Shown here piece by piece: positions 28,404 through 37,163 of a DNA stretch of 48,644 nt. Both the position numbers and the translations under genes were made by a program. Under the pieces are notes generated by a model. That model saw only the letters and a list, made by a program, of their open reading frames with translations. It did not search any database and was not told the origin of the DNA. The stretch spans positions 1 to 48,644 of the forward strand of contig JAPOXD010000052.1 of assembly GCA_026707285.1 (NCBI GenBank), in the 5' to 3' direction. This DNA is from Chloroflexota bacterium. Lineage in GTDB: Bacteria > Chloroflexota > UBA11872. Within the stretch, counting starts at the first letter, position 1, and the number at the start of each line of letters is the position of its first letter.

Positions 28404-29542
28404 CGTCCCGCGGCCCCCTTTTCGAGTCACTTCGCCGGCGAATCGCCGCCGACGGCCCGATTTCGTTCGCCGACTTCATGGCGTCGGCCCTCTACGACGA
28501 GCGCCACGGCTTCTATAGCCGCGCGCCGTCCCGGGCCGGCGACTACTTCACCAGCGTCACGGTTCATCCGCAGCTCTTCGGCACGCTCCTCGCGCGGCAT
28601 CTCGACGACGTGTGGACGGCGCTTGGGGAACCTCGACCATTCCGGGTGGTCGAGCTTGGCTGCGGCGACGGCACGCTCGCCCGCCAAATCGCGTCGGCCG
28701 CCCAGAAGCGCCCTTGGCGTGAGCACTTGGCCTACGTCGGCGTCGAGCGCTCCGCCCAGGCAATGGCGCGGGCCCGGAAGCAGGTGCCTACGGCCGCGTT
28801 CGCGGCGTCGTTGGACGCAATCGACGCCGGCCCGGCGGCCGCGATTCTCAGCAACGAGCTCTTCGACGCCCTGCCCGTGCGGCTGCTGCAACGCGACGGC
28901 GGCGATTGGGTCGAGCTGCGGGTGGGCGTGAGCGACGATCTCCTGGCCCTTGAGCCATTTCCGGCGGACGGCGCCTCCAGGGACTATGCGTCGCGCTACG
29001 GCCAATGCGCTCTCGACGGCGGAATCATCGAGATGCGCGAGGGAGTGGCCGAGATTTACGCCAACGTCCGTCGCATCGCCCGCCGCTGGATCATGACCGG
29101 CATCGACTACGGCGGCCTCGCGGCCGAGGTTCACGGTCCGCGCTTCAGCCAGGGAACGCTGCTGGCCTACCGCCAACACCGCGCCTCGGAGGACCTGCTG
29201 GCCGATCCTGGCGCCTCCGACCTCACCGCGCACGTAAACTTCTCCGAACTCATCGACGCGGGGACGCGCGCCGGCGCGACGGCGGCGCGCGTGGGCACGC
29301 AGGGAGACTTCCTGACGGCACTCGGAATCGGCGAGCATTTGCCGGCGGTGCAGCGCCGTCCAAATCTTTCGGTCGCGGACTATACGCGTGAGCGCGAAGC
29401 CGTGTTTCAACTCGTTTCCCCCACGGACCTGGGAAGATTTCGTGTGCTGGTGCAGGCTTGCGATGCAGTGATCGACCGTTTGCGTGGATTGGAAACAGCC
29501 GCGGCCACGACACAGCCAGACATCGGGAAGGACGACGGATGA
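28343..29542 (+). CDS. MidA/DUF185-type SAM-dependent methyltransferase
   Basis: A protein of up to 399 residues. The conserved N-terminus IAADGPISFADFMASALYDERHGFYSR and the SAM motif VVELGCGDGTLARQ match the family of mitochondrial NDUFAF7/MidA, which methylates an arginine of complex I; bacterial targets are mostly unknown. ILSNELFDALPVRLLQ and GIDYGG are further family motifs. The start is unclear. GTG 28343 overlaps the membrane segment of the upstream gene by 61 bp; the next ordinary start, ATG 28478, would cut the conserved GPISFADFM, so a non-standard start may be used. Its stop overlaps the next ATG. Confidence 0.85.
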   Translation: MGRRGDPSHRLRHRRLEPAVASRGPLFESLRRRIAADGPISFADFMASALYDERHGFYSRAPSRAGDYFTSVTVHPQLFGTLLARHLDDVWTALGEPRPFRVVELGCGDGTLARQIASAAQKRPWREHLAYVGVERSAQAMARARKQVPTAAFAASLDAIDAGPAAAILSNELFDALPVRLLQRDGGDWVELRVGVSDDLLALEPFPADGASRDYASRYGQCALDGGIIEMREGVAEIYANVRRIARRWIMTGIDYGGLAAEVHGPRFSQGTLLAYRQHRASEDLLADPGASDLTAHVNFSELIDAGTRAGATAARVGTQGDFLTALGIGEHLPAVQRRPNLSVADYTREREAVFQLVSPTDLGRFRVLVQACDAVIDRLRGLETAAATTQPDIGKDDG

Positions 29543-30954
29543 CGACACGGACCGAAACGGACCCCCTGGGCGATCTGGAGGTTCCAGCCGGCGCGCTCTA
29601 CGGCGTGCAGACGCAGCGCGCGGTTGAGAACTTCGACATCAGCGGCATCGGCCCCCACCCGGCGTTCATTTGGGCGACGGTGGTGGTCAAGAAGGCCGCG
29701 GCCATCGCCCACCGGCGCACCGGCCGGCTCGACGCCAAGCTGGCGGACGCCATCGTGCAGGCCGCGGACGAGGTGCTGACGGACGGGCTGCACCAGGACC
29801 AGTTCGTCGTCGATGTCTTCCAGGCCGGGGCCGGCACCTCGCACAACATGAACGCCAACGAGCTGCTCGCCAACCGCGCCAACGAGCTGCTGGGCGGCGA
29901 GCGCGGCGCCTATGCGCCGGTGCACCCCAACGACCACGTGAACATGGCCCAGTCGACCAACGACATCATTCCCACGGCCATTGCCCTGGCGGCGCTGAAG
30001 CTGTTGCAGGACCTGTTTGTGTCACTGGACGGCCTGGCGGACGCGTTCGACGAGAAGGCGCGCGACTGGGACGGGATCGTGAAGTCGGGCCGAACCCATC
30101 TGCAGGACGCGACGCCGGTGCGGCTGGGCCAGGAGTTTGGCGCCTACGCCGAGGCCATCCGGCGCGATGCGACGTTCATCCGCGACGCCGAAGCCCAGGT
30201 TCAGGAACTCAGCCTCGGCGGCACCGCCGTGGGCAGCGGTTTGAACGCCGAGCCCGAATACCAGGTCGCAGTCATCGACGTCATCGCCGAGGTCACGGGG
30301 CTCGACGTACGCCGCGCCGAGAACCTCTTCTACTCGATGCAGAGCATGGCGCGGTTCGCCATGCTGTCCGGGGCGCTGCGCGCGCTGGCCATCGACTTGA
30401 GCCGCATCGCCAACGACTTCCGGCTGCTGGCGTCCGGTCCCCGCACGGGCATTTCCGAGCTGCGGCTGCCCGCGCTGCAGCCGGGGTCGTCGATCATGCC
30501 CGGCAAGGTCAACCCGGTCATGGCCGAGTGCCTGAACATGGTCTGCTTCCACGTGTTCGGCAACGACGCCGCCGTCCAATGGGCCGCCGAAGCCGGGCAG
30601 CTCGAGCTCAACGTGATGATGCCCTGCATCGCCTACAACCTGTGCCAGTCCATCGAGGTCCTGACGAACGCGACGCGGGCCTTTGACACTCGTGCCGTTC
30701 GCGGGCTGGAGGTGGACGACCGGATGCTGCGCTACTGGCTGGAGCGGAACACCATGCTGGCGACCGCGCTCGCGCCGCGCATTGGCTATGCCGCCGCCGC
30801 CGAGATCGCCAAGGAGGCCGTCGCGACGGGCGAAGGCGTGCCGGAGGTCGCGGCGCGGCTGACCGATATCCCACCCGACGAGTTGGCGGAGGCGCTGGAC
30901 CCCACGCCCATGACCGAGGCCGGCGTGCGCGCGGGCGGCGGCGGAGGCGGCTAG
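29539..30954 (+). CDS. aspartate ammonia-lyase / class II fumarase family lyase
   Basis: A 471-residue lyase of the aspartase/fumarase superfamily. The signature GSSIMPGKVNPVMAE lies near residues 315-329; GRTHLQDATP and VNMAQSTNDIIPTA are intact. ASGPRTGISELRLPALQPGSS, EAGQLELNVM and FGNDAA read, from memory, closer to Bacillus-type aspartases than to fumarase C, so deamination of aspartate to fumarate is my first choice, with fumarase second. Its ATG overlaps the methyltransferase stop. The C-terminus ends in a run of glycines (AGGGGGG) that is probably disordered. Confidence 0.88.
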   Translation: MTTRTETDPLGDLEVPAGALYGVQTQRAVENFDISGIGPHPAFIWATVVVKKAAAIAHRRTGRLDAKLADAIVQAADEVLTDGLHQDQFVVDVFQAGAGTSHNMNANELLANRANELLGGERGAYAPVHPNDHVNMAQSTNDIIPTAIALAALKLLQDLFVSLDGLADAFDEKARDWDGIVKSGRTHLQDATPVRLGQEFGAYAEAIRRDATFIRDAEAQVQELSLGGTAVGSGLNAEPEYQVAVIDVIAEVTGLDVRRAENLFYSMQSMARFAMLSGALRALAIDLSRIANDFRLLASGPRTGISELRLPALQPGSSIMPGKVNPVMAECLNMVCFHVFGNDAAVQWAAEAGQLELNVMMPCIAYNLCQSIEVLTNATRAFDTRAVRGLEVDDRMLRYWLERNTMLATALAPRIGYAAAAEIAKEAVATGEGVPEVAARLTDIPPDELAEALDPTPMTEAGVRAGGGGGG

Positions 30955-31225
30955 CCATCCGTTCGCCCTGAGCTTGTCGAAGGGCGCACCGCGAACTGGC
31001 CCCGCGCCGCGCGCCGAGCGGGATTGGTCCGTATGCAGGCGATCCCCGAGGATCATTCGAAAAATTGTCGCGGCGAACGCCGCATCCCGTGGTACTGTTT
31101 GCGCAGTGTCGGGTTCCGCGTGGAACCTGCAACGTTGGATTCTTGGCTGCGACCGCGGAGTGTGCGGCGGGCAAGGTTGGCGGATCAGGCGAGCGTCGCA
31201 TGAGTTCCGCGGAAGGTTTGACTTG
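30955..31225 (+). other. intergenic leader of the RRM gene, with a repeat
   Basis: A gap of 271 bases without a gene. It holds a hairpin repeat at 30964-30986 and a probable untranslated leader for the RNA-binding protein. An extended -10 like TGGTACTGT lies at 31090-31098. The long leader fits cold-shock-type genes, but no cold box was identified. Confidence 0.4.
30964..30986. repeat. dispersed hairpin repeat (CGCCCTGAGCTTGTCGAAGGGCG type)
   Basis: CGCCCT (30964-30969) and AGGGCG (30981-30986) form a 6-bp stem around GAGCTTGTCGA. The same GAGCTTGTCGAA core occurs at about 44195-44208. Elements of this kind are known as abundant intergenic repeats in several genomes. Here it follows a stop codon and could also slow or end transcription. 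Confidence 0.6.
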
Positions 31226-31594
31226 ATGAATATCTTCGTCGGCAATTTGCCGTTCGTGACGACCGATGACGAGCTCCATGAGCTCTTCGCACGATACGGC
31301 GAGATCACTCGAGCCACGGTGATCAAGGACCGCGTGACCGGAAAGTCGCGCGGTTTTGGTTTCGTCGAAATGATGGACGACGAAATGGCTCGCCAGGCCA
31401 TCGAGGCCCTCAACGGCTCCGACCTGATGGGTCGCGCGCTGACCGTGAACGAGGCGCGCCCGCGCGAGTCTCGCCCGCGTAGCGGTGGCTACGGCGGCGG
31501 CGGCGGCGGCGGCGGAGGCGGCTACGGCGGCGGTGGCGGTGGCTACGGCGGCGGTGGCGGCGGCTACGGCGGCGGCGGAGGCGGTCGCTACTAG
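31226..31594 (+). CDS. glycine-rich RRM RNA-binding protein
   Basis: A 122-residue protein with one RNA recognition motif (residues 1-78): RNP2 is IFVGNL (3-8) and RNP1 RGFGFVEM (42-49), the last aromatic position being Met. The C-terminal 35 residues are a low-complexity GGYGGGGGG repeat. This is the build of cyanobacterial Rbp and plant cold-induced glycine-rich proteins, which act as RNA chaperones. ATG at 31226, with GGAAGG at 31211-31216. The long leader suggests regulation at the RNA level, but that is inference. Confidence 0.93.
   Translation: MNIFVGNLPFVTTDDELHELFARYGEITRATVIKDRVTGKSRGFGFVEMMDDEMARQAIEALNGSDLMGRALTVNEARPRESRPRSGGYGGGGGGGGGGYGGGGGGYGGGGGGYGGGGGGRY
31485..31590 (+). 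repeat. GGC/GGT-rich repeat coding for the glycine tail
   Basis: An imperfect trinucleotide-like repeat of GGC, GGT and GGA codons interrupted by TAC encodes (GGYGGGGGG)n. It is explained fully by the protein's glycine-rich tail and is likely to vary in length between strains. Confidence 0.8.
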
Positions 31595-31611
31595 ACCTCC
31601 GGCGGCCGGCA

Positions 31612-31628
31612 CGGAAGCATGGCTTCCG
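31612..31628. terminator. hairpin between convergent genes
   Basis: CGGAAGC (31612-31618) and GCTTCCG (31622-31628) form a perfect 7-bp stem with a 3-base loop, centred in the 37-bp gap between the RRM gene and the convergent SelA-like gene. It has no T tract, so a bidirectional terminator or stabilising hairpin is only suggested. Confidence 0.4.
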
Positions 31629-31631
31629 CGC

Positions 31632-32741
31632 TTAGCTCTCCAGAATCTCTCGCAGGCTCGCAGCGACGATCGTTAGGTCGTCGTCGCTGAGCGTGTTCGT
31701 CTGGAATGCCAATTCCGCGCCTTCCACACGCGCCCAGATCGGCGGGTGACACTCGCTGAGGGCCGTGGCGACGCTTTCGGCGCTGTGCGCGCTTTGTGGG
31801 TCGAAGGTGACCACGGCCCGCCCAAAGTCGGCGTCCACCCGCGCCGTCATTCCCGCCACGCCGGCGAGTTGCCCGACCAGGGCGTGGGCGCGGGCGGTGC
31901 TGGCGTCGCGGACGGCCTCGTAACCGCCGCTGCGCCACTCGCGCAGCGCCTCGATCACGGCGACCGCTTCCGCGCGGTCCAGCTTGAAGCCGCGGCCGAA
32001 GGCGTTGCCGCCGTGCAGCTCGAAGCCGATGAAGCCCTGCAACGCCGCCGCGCGGACCAAATCGCGGCGGCCGCATAGCAAGCCGGTGGAGTTCGGCGCG
32101 CCAAAGTACTTCGCGCCGAAGCCGATCAGGTCGGCTCCGGTGCTCACGACCTCATTCATCATCTGCGGCGGGCTGACGCTGCCGGCGGCGTCCACGATCA
32201 CCGGAATGCCCCGCGCGTGCGCCATCGGGATGGCGTCGGACAGAAGCACGCTGCCGCCTCGACCGTCATACGACGCCACAAAGAAGGCAGCCGCCGTGTC
32301 GTCCGTGAGCGAAGCCTCGAAGTCCCGCGGCTCGACCACCACCAGCTGCGCCCCGGCCACGCTCGGCATGCGGTCGTACTCATTGCGCTGGGGTGACTGG
32401 ATGACGACCTTGTTCCGCATGCCGGTCGTGTCCGGCAGCTGGGCGATGAGCTCCTGGTCGTCGCCGGCCATGCACGCGGCGGTGCCGAGTGCCATGGCCG
32501 CGGCGCAACCGGAGGTCGGATAGGCCGCTTCGCAGCCCAAAATCTCCGCCGCCAACTCGCCCACGCGTGTCAGCAAGGCGTCCAAATCGACGAATGACGC
32601 ATTGGCGGACTCCATGGCGGCCAGCACGCGCGGGGAGAGCCGCGACCCGCCGAGCACCGTCTGATTGCCGCGGGCGTTGACCACCCTCTCCAGCCCCAAG
32701 TCGGCATAAACGTCGGCTGTCACAGAGTCGTTGGGCGCCAT
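31632..32741 (-). CDS. SelA-like pyridoxal-phosphate enzyme
   Basis: A 369-residue fold-type I PLP enzyme, starting at ATG 32741; the open frame continues upstream without a family match. Motifs: VNARGNQTVLGGSRLSP near 21-37, substrate region YPTSGCAAAMALG (74-86), PLP-ring Asp184 in VIVDAAGS, and the PLP lysine K211 in GFGAKYFGAPNSTG. It resembles the SelA and DgaE-like group (L-seryl-tRNA selenium transferase or sugar-acid ammonia-lyase). No selB or selenocysteine tRNA gene is near, so a small-molecule lyase or aldolase is more likely. It is divergent from the GGT-like gene, 123 bp away. Confidence 0.82.
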   Translation of the reverse strand: MAPNDSVTADVYADLGLERVVNARGNQTVLGGSRLSPRVLAAMESANASFVDLDALLTRVGELAAEILGCEAAYPTSGCAAAMALGTAACMAGDDQELIAQLPDTTGMRNKVVIQSPQRNEYDRMPSVAGAQLVVVEPRDFEASLTDDTAAAFFVASYDGRGGSVLLSDAIPMAHARGIPVIVDAAGSVSPPQMMNEVVSTGADLIGFGAKYFGAPNSTGLLCGRRDLVRAAALQGFIGFELHGGNAFGRGFKLDRAEAVAVIEALREWRSGGYEAVRDASTARAHALVGQLAGVAGMTARVDADFGRAVVTFDPQSAHSAESVATALSECHPPIWARVEGAELAFQTNTLSDDDLTIVAASLREILES

Positions 32742-32864
32742 GGCGGCTCGATTCACGCGGTGCGTCGACCACGGGCGATGGTAGGCGATTGCAGGGCGGC
32801 GTGACACCGCGCGCCGGACGGCGGAACATGGGCAACTAGCAGTTGCCGACAGGGAGGTTGACCC

Positions 32865-34430
32865 GTGCCCACGCCTTCCGGCGGCAGACCGGCCGTGCGG
32901 TCGATGCGCGGCATGGTGGCGTCGGCGCACCCGCTGGCCACCGTCGCCGGCGTGCGGACGCTGATGACCGGCGGCAACGCCTTTGACGCGGCCGTGGCCA
33001 CGGCGGCGGCGCTGGGCGTGGCCGAGCCCTATATGTCCGGCCTCGCCGGCATGGGCGTCGCCTGTTGCTACGTGGCCCGCGAGAGGCGCGTGCGCGCGCT
33101 CGACTTCGTGCCGCCGGTGCCGCGGCGTCTCGAGGCGGACGCGCGGCGCGGGAAGGACCTGGCAAATGCCGCCCAGACGGCAGGCACGCCCGGCAACCTG
33201 GCCGGATGGTGGGAATTGCTGAGCCGCTATGGCAGCAAGTCGCCCGCGGAGGTGCTGCAGCCCGCCATCGAGCTGGCGCAAGACGGCTACCCGCTCTCAC
33301 CGTTCGCCATCGAGTTCCTGGAGATTTGCATCGAACGCCACGCCGCCCAATCCGAGTGGCTGGACGTCTTCACCCCTGACCGCGTGGTGCCGCCCGCCGG
33401 CTCGGTGCTGCGGCAACCTGACCTGGCGGCAACGCTGGAGCAATTCGCCACCGACGGACCGGGCGCCCTTTACGACGGCCCGCTCGGCGCGGCGCTGGCG
33501 CGGCACGTCCAGTCGCAAGACGGATGGATCGGCGAGGACGACCTGCGCGACGTGAAGCCCCGCTGGACCGAGCCGCTGGCCGCACCGTTCAAGGGCGCGC
33601 AGGTGCACACGCCCCCGCCAACCAGCGAGGGCATCCAAGTGCTGCTCACGCTGCACATCCTGGATAGCGATCTGGAGTCGGGCGACGGGTCGGCGAATCT
33701 GGATTCGCTGGTGAGGGCGATCCGGGTGGCTGCAACGGCCCGAATCCGGCACACGAACGCACCGCGCGACGAGCTGATGGCCTTGCTCACCGACGACGCC
33801 GTTGCGCGCATGCGCGTCGACGCCGCCACTGCCCGTTCAGGCCGCACCAGCAACCGGGGCGAGGTCCACCCGCCGCAGCACACCACGGCTCTGGCAACCG
33901 GCGACGCGCACGGAAACCTGGTCTGCCTCACCCAGAGCCTGGGCGGCAAGTTCGGGTCGGGTTTGGTCGTGCCCGGCACCGGCATCGTGCTGAACAATCT
34001 GCTGGATTGGGGCGACCGGGACCCGAGCAGTCCCAACCACCTGTCCGGCGGTCGACCGCTGTCCCTGCCTCTCGCTCCGACCATCGTCACCTGCGGGGGC
34101 GAGCCGTCGCTGGCCCTCGGCACGCCCGGCAGCTACACGATCTGCCAGGCGCAGGCCCAAGTCCTAGTCGGCATGCTGGCCTTTGGCCGCGATGTGCAAG
34201 CGGCGATCGAGGCGCCGCGCCTGCATGCGCACGACGGCGACCTGGTGCGGATCGAATCCCGTGCACGGCCGGAGGCGGTCGAAGCGCTGCTTGCCCACGG
34301 CCACCGCTTGGAGTTTGCGGAGACGTTCGACCAGGCCATGGGTGGCATGCAGGGCGTCGCGCGGTCCGAGGCCGGGTGGCTGGAGGGCGGCGCCGACCCC
34401 CGGCGCGAGGGCTACGCCCTCGGCGTGTGA
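32865..34430 (+). CDS. gamma-glutamyltransferase-like Ntn hydrolase
   Basis: A 521-residue protein starting at GTG 32865 with AGGGAGG at 32851-32857. The N-terminus MVASAHPLATVAGVRTLMTGGNAFDAAVA is the family's. The region around the autoprocessing Thr reads HTTALATGDAHGN, with Thr340-Thr341 matching TTH-S--D--GN. Later motifs are GTGIVLNN and GTPGSYTICQAQ. GGT-type enzymes cleave themselves before the Thr and then transfer or hydrolyse gamma-glutamyl groups; members near other genes act on acylated compounds. No signal peptide is seen, so it is probably cytoplasmic. Its end lies 3 bp from the convergent DUF3500 gene. Confidence 0.88.
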   Translation: MPTPSGGRPAVRSMRGMVASAHPLATVAGVRTLMTGGNAFDAAVATAAALGVAEPYMSGLAGMGVACCYVARERRVRALDFVPPVPRRLEADARRGKDLANAAQTAGTPGNLAGWWELLSRYGSKSPAEVLQPAIELAQDGYPLSPFAIEFLEICIERHAAQSEWLDVFTPDRVVPPAGSVLRQPDLAATLEQFATDGPGALYDGPLGAALARHVQSQDGWIGEDDLRDVKPRWTEPLAAPFKGAQVHTPPPTSEGIQVLLTLHILDSDLESGDGSANLDSLVRAIRVAATARIRHTNAPRDELMALLTDDAVARMRVDAATARSGRTSNRGEVHPPQHTTALATGDAHGNLVCLTQSLGGKFGSGLVVPGTGIVLNNLLDWGDRDPSSPNHLSGGRPLSLPLAPTIVTCGGEPSLALGTPGSYTICQAQAQVLVGMLAFGRDVQAAIEAPRLHAHDGDLVRIESRARPEAVEALLAHGHRLEFAETFDQAMGGMQGVARSEAGWLEGGADPRREGYALGV

Positions 34431-34433
34431 GCT

Positions 34434-35447
34434 CTACCCGTGGTCGTCGTGGTGGGCGGACTCGGCGTAGTGCTCGGCCAGCACGTCGCCGCCGAAGTCG
34501 TTGCTGAAGTCGCGCCACACCGAGTGAACGTGATTCGCGCCGTCCTGGGTGTTGTCGTATTCGATGAGAAAGGTTGATCCCAACACGGCGTAGTAGTGGC
34601 CGTGTCCCCGCTCCCGGGGGCCCGCCCAGGCGAACGTGACAGGGTCCAGACCGGCGCGTTCGATGTCGCGCCACGCGTTGGCGGCCATCTCGCCGGCCGA
34701 GCGGTCGACGTAGTGCCGGATGAGCCGCACCAGCTGCTCGCGCGGCGCCTGGGCCATCTCGCCCAGGGCAAGCCCTTGGGGCGCCATGCCGGGCTGGATC
34801 GCCCGGTAGTTCTTGGTGAGGATGTCGTCGGGCGCCTGCGAATCGACCACGGCGACCCGGCGCTGGTCGGGCGTGAGCTGCGCGAGCAGGCCGCGCGCCA
34901 GATCCTCTTCCGCCGACAGAATGCGCAGGCCCTTCTCCGGCCCGTGGCGCACCTCGGCCGGATTGGCGCCGAAGAACAGGGGCACGCACGCCAGATGCGC
35001 CTGCGCCACCACGGTGATGTGAGTCAGCAGATGATGGCCGCACACGCGCCAGGCCCAGCGATCGTCGCCGGGTTGGCCGAAGATGCTGACGTGGTATTCC
35101 TCCGGATCGCGGAGCCACCGCACGGAAAGGCCCTGCACGCGCTCCCACTCGTCGAGGATGGTCTCCAGAGCCATGATCTGCTGGGCTTGGCGCCAGCCGC
35201 GCGGGCTCAGCCCCGTGGCCACCAAATCCAAGGCCGCGGTCCGCTGATCCGGCTGCATGGCATTGAGCGACAGGCCGTTCCTCGGCACCGGCGTGTAGTG
35301 CCAGACAAAGCGCTCGTCCCCGACGAACGGGAACACGGCCTCCGCCCGTTGCGAACCATCGAGCGATTCCAGGAATGCCCGCGCCGCCGCCGTCATCGCC
35401 GACGCCGTCTGCGGCGCGTACGAGGTCACGGCGGCCGCCGCGGTCAT
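34434..35447 (-). CDS. DUF3500 protein coupled to ribH
   Basis: A 337-residue protein of the DUF3500 family. It starts at ATG 35447, whose ATGA overlaps the ribH stop. Family traits are YHVSIFG, WRVCGHHLLTHITV, HGHYYAVLGSTFLIEYDNTQDGANHVHSVWRD and a His-rich C-terminus (AHHDDHG). The biochemical role is not established. Many family members have export signals; none is visible here. The translational coupling to ribH is notable: it is the last gene of the rib operon. The conserved His and Asp residues would suit a metal site, which is only a guess. Confidence 0.85.
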   Translation of the reverse strand: MTAAAAVTSYAPQTASAMTAAARAFLESLDGSQRAEAVFPFVGDERFVWHYTPVPRNGLSLNAMQPDQRTAALDLVATGLSPRGWRQAQQIMALETILDEWERVQGLSVRWLRDPEEYHVSIFGQPGDDRWAWRVCGHHLLTHITVVAQAHLACVPLFFGANPAEVRHGPEKGLRILSAEEDLARGLLAQLTPDQRRVAVVDSQAPDDILTKNYRAIQPGMAPQGLALGEMAQAPREQLVRLIRHYVDRSAGEMAANAWRDIERAGLDPVTFAWAGPRERGHGHYYAVLGSTFLIEYDNTQDGANHVHSVWRDFSNDFGGDVLAEHYAESAHHDDHG

Positions 35448-35974
35448 AGCTCGGCGGCGGGAACCACTGGACGGCCCTGGCGAACTTCGGCCAGCACGCG
35501 CGCCATTTCGATCGCCGCGAGCGCCGCGTCGCCGCCGCGATTCCCGGCGCGCGATCCGCTGCGATCCACGGCCTGCGCCAACGTCTCGGCGGTCACGACG
35601 CCGTAGATCACGGGCGTTCCGGTATCCAGCGCGGCGCGGGCGATGCCCCGGGCCGATTCCTGGGCCACGTGGTCGTAGTGGGTGGTCTCGCCGCGAATGA
35701 TGCACCCCAGGCACACCACCACGTCCACGTCGCGAGAGGCGATGAGCTCGCGCGCCGTGATCGGCAGCTCCATGGCCCCGGGCACCCAGGCGACGATCAC
35801 GTCCTCGTCGGCGACGCCGTGCCGTCGCAGCTCACGTTGGCAGGCGCGGAGCAGGTGCGTGGTGAAGAACTCGTTGAATCGGGCGGCGACGATGCCCACC
35901 GAAAGCCCCGCGCCGTCGAGTCGCGGCTCGATGACTTCGCCGTCGGTCATCGCCGGGTCTTGATCAGACGCCAT
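35444..35974 (-). CDS. ribH: 6,7-dimethyl-8-ribityllumazine synthase
   Basis: Joins the ribityl-aminouracil from the RibD arm with dihydroxybutanone phosphate. 176 residues from ATG 35974, which overlaps the ribBA stop by 11 bp; a second ATG at 35950 gives 168. Motifs: VGIVAARFNEFFTTHLL, VPGAMELPITARELI, VCLGCIIRGETTHYDHVAQE with the catalytic His, and PVIYGVVTAETLAQAVDRSG. It assembles into a multimeric shell in other bacteria. It is followed without gap by the DUF3500 gene. Confidence 0.95.
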   Translation of the reverse strand: MASDQDPAMTDGEVIEPRLDGAGLSVGIVAARFNEFFTTHLLRACQRELRRHGVADEDVIVAWVPGAMELPITARELIASRDVDVVVCLGCIIRGETTHYDHVAQESARGIARAALDTGTPVIYGVVTAETLAQAVDRSGSRAGNRGGDAALAAIEMARVLAEVRQGRPVVPAAEL

Positions 35975-37163
35975 GGCCCATTCGCTGTCGTTTCGTTTCC
36001 AGGTACCGCTGATTATGCTCTCCCGGCTCGACGGTGAGTGGAATCTGTTCGACCACGTGGAGCCCGTAGGCGCGGAACCCCTCGGTCTTCTTGGGGTTGT
36101 TGGTGAGGAGACGCAGCTCGCGCAGGCCAAGATCGCGCAGGATCTGGGCGCCGACGCCGTAGTCGCGCAGGTCCACGGCGAAGCCGAGATGGTGGTTGGC
36201 TTCCACGGTGTCCAGGCCGTCGTCCTGCAGCTGATAGGCGTGCAGCTTGTTCGCGAGCCCGATCCCCCGTCCCTCCTGGCGCATGTAGAGCACCACGCCG
36301 CGGCCTTCGGCCTCGATGCGCCGCGTGGCGGCGGCGAGCTGGTCGCCGCAGTCGCACCGCAGCGAGCCGAACGCGTCGCCGGTGAGGCACTCGGAATGCA
36401 CCCGCACCAGCGGCGGGCTTCCCCCCGCGACGGCGCCTTTGATCAAGGCCACGTGGTCTTCGTTCGTCGTGGTGTCGCGGAAGGCGATCGCGCGAAAGGT
36501 CCCGCCGGCCATCGGCAGCGCCGCTTCCGCGCCGCGGATCACCACGCGCTCGTTGAGCCGGCGATGGCGGACGATCTCGCTAATCGCGATCGAGGGGATG
36601 TCGCGGCCCTCGAGGAGCTCGAGGGCGTCTTCCGGACGGGCGGCGCGACCCTCGGACGTGTGCAGCGCGGTGAGCACCGCCACCGGCGGCAGCTCCGCCA
36701 GGCGCGCCAGATCGATGGCGGCCTCCGTGTGACCGAAGCGCCGCAGCACGCCGCCGCTGCGGCCGCGAAGCGGCGCCACGTGACCCGGCTTGCGAAACGC
36801 CGCCGCGTCGCGTGTCGGATCGGCCAGGGCGCGGATGGTGCCCACCACGCCCGGCAGCGAGCCCGGCTGCGGCGCCTGGTCGGCAAGATCCACCGTTACG
36901 GTGAATGCGGCCGAGCGCGCGACGGGGTTGGCCTCCGCCTCGATCATGAGCGGAATGCCCAGCGCGTCGAGCCGCTCCGGCGCCACGGGGGTGTGCAGTT
37001 GGCCGGTGGTGAGGGCGCGAATCTCGGCCAGACTCGCTTCGGTGAGCGTCGAGCCGGCGGCGACGAGGTCCACGTCCGGCGGATCGCGGCCGTCGTCCAC
37101 CACCGCAACGATCCCGCCGGCGGCGATATGGCCGATTGCGGTCTCGATCTCGGTCCCGCTCAT
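35964..37163 (-). CDS. ribBA: RibBA-type protein: degenerate RibB half, intact GTP cyclohydrolase II half
   Basis: 399 residues. The C-terminal RibA part is intact: zinc ligands C259, C270 and C272 in CLTGDAFGSLRCDCG, and YMRQEGRGIGLANKLHAYQLQ. It opens GTP for riboflavin. The N-terminal half keeps the fold (VAVVDD, FRKPGHVAPLRGRSGGVL, GHTEAAIDLA) but the acidic loop DDEDRENEGDL is replaced by DDGRDPPDVDL (23-33), the TGIS-ADR motif by PGSLPGVVG (100-108), and the later NEDG-MAR by TSEGRAAR. The first metal-binding Glu is thus a Pro. The dihydroxybutanone phosphate synthase activity is probably lost, so this step needs another enzyme. It overlaps ribE by 4 bp. Confidence 0.93.
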   Translation of the reverse strand: MSGTEIETAIGHIAAGGIVAVVDDGRDPPDVDLVAAGSTLTEASLAEIRALTTGQLHTPVAPERLDALGIPLMIEAEANPVARSAAFTVTVDLADQAPQPGSLPGVVGTIRALADPTRDAAAFRKPGHVAPLRGRSGGVLRRFGHTEAAIDLARLAELPPVAVLTALHTSEGRAARPEDALELLEGRDIPSIAISEIVRHRRLNERVVIRGAEAALPMAGGTFRAIAFRDTTTNEDHVALIKGAVAGGSPPLVRVHSECLTGDAFGSLRCDCGDQLAAATRRIEAEGRGVVLYMRQEGRGIGLANKLHAYQLQDDGLDTVEANHHLGFAVDLRDYGVGAQILRDLGLRELRLLTNNPKKTEGFRAYGLHVVEQIPLTVEPGEHNQRYLETKRQRMGHGV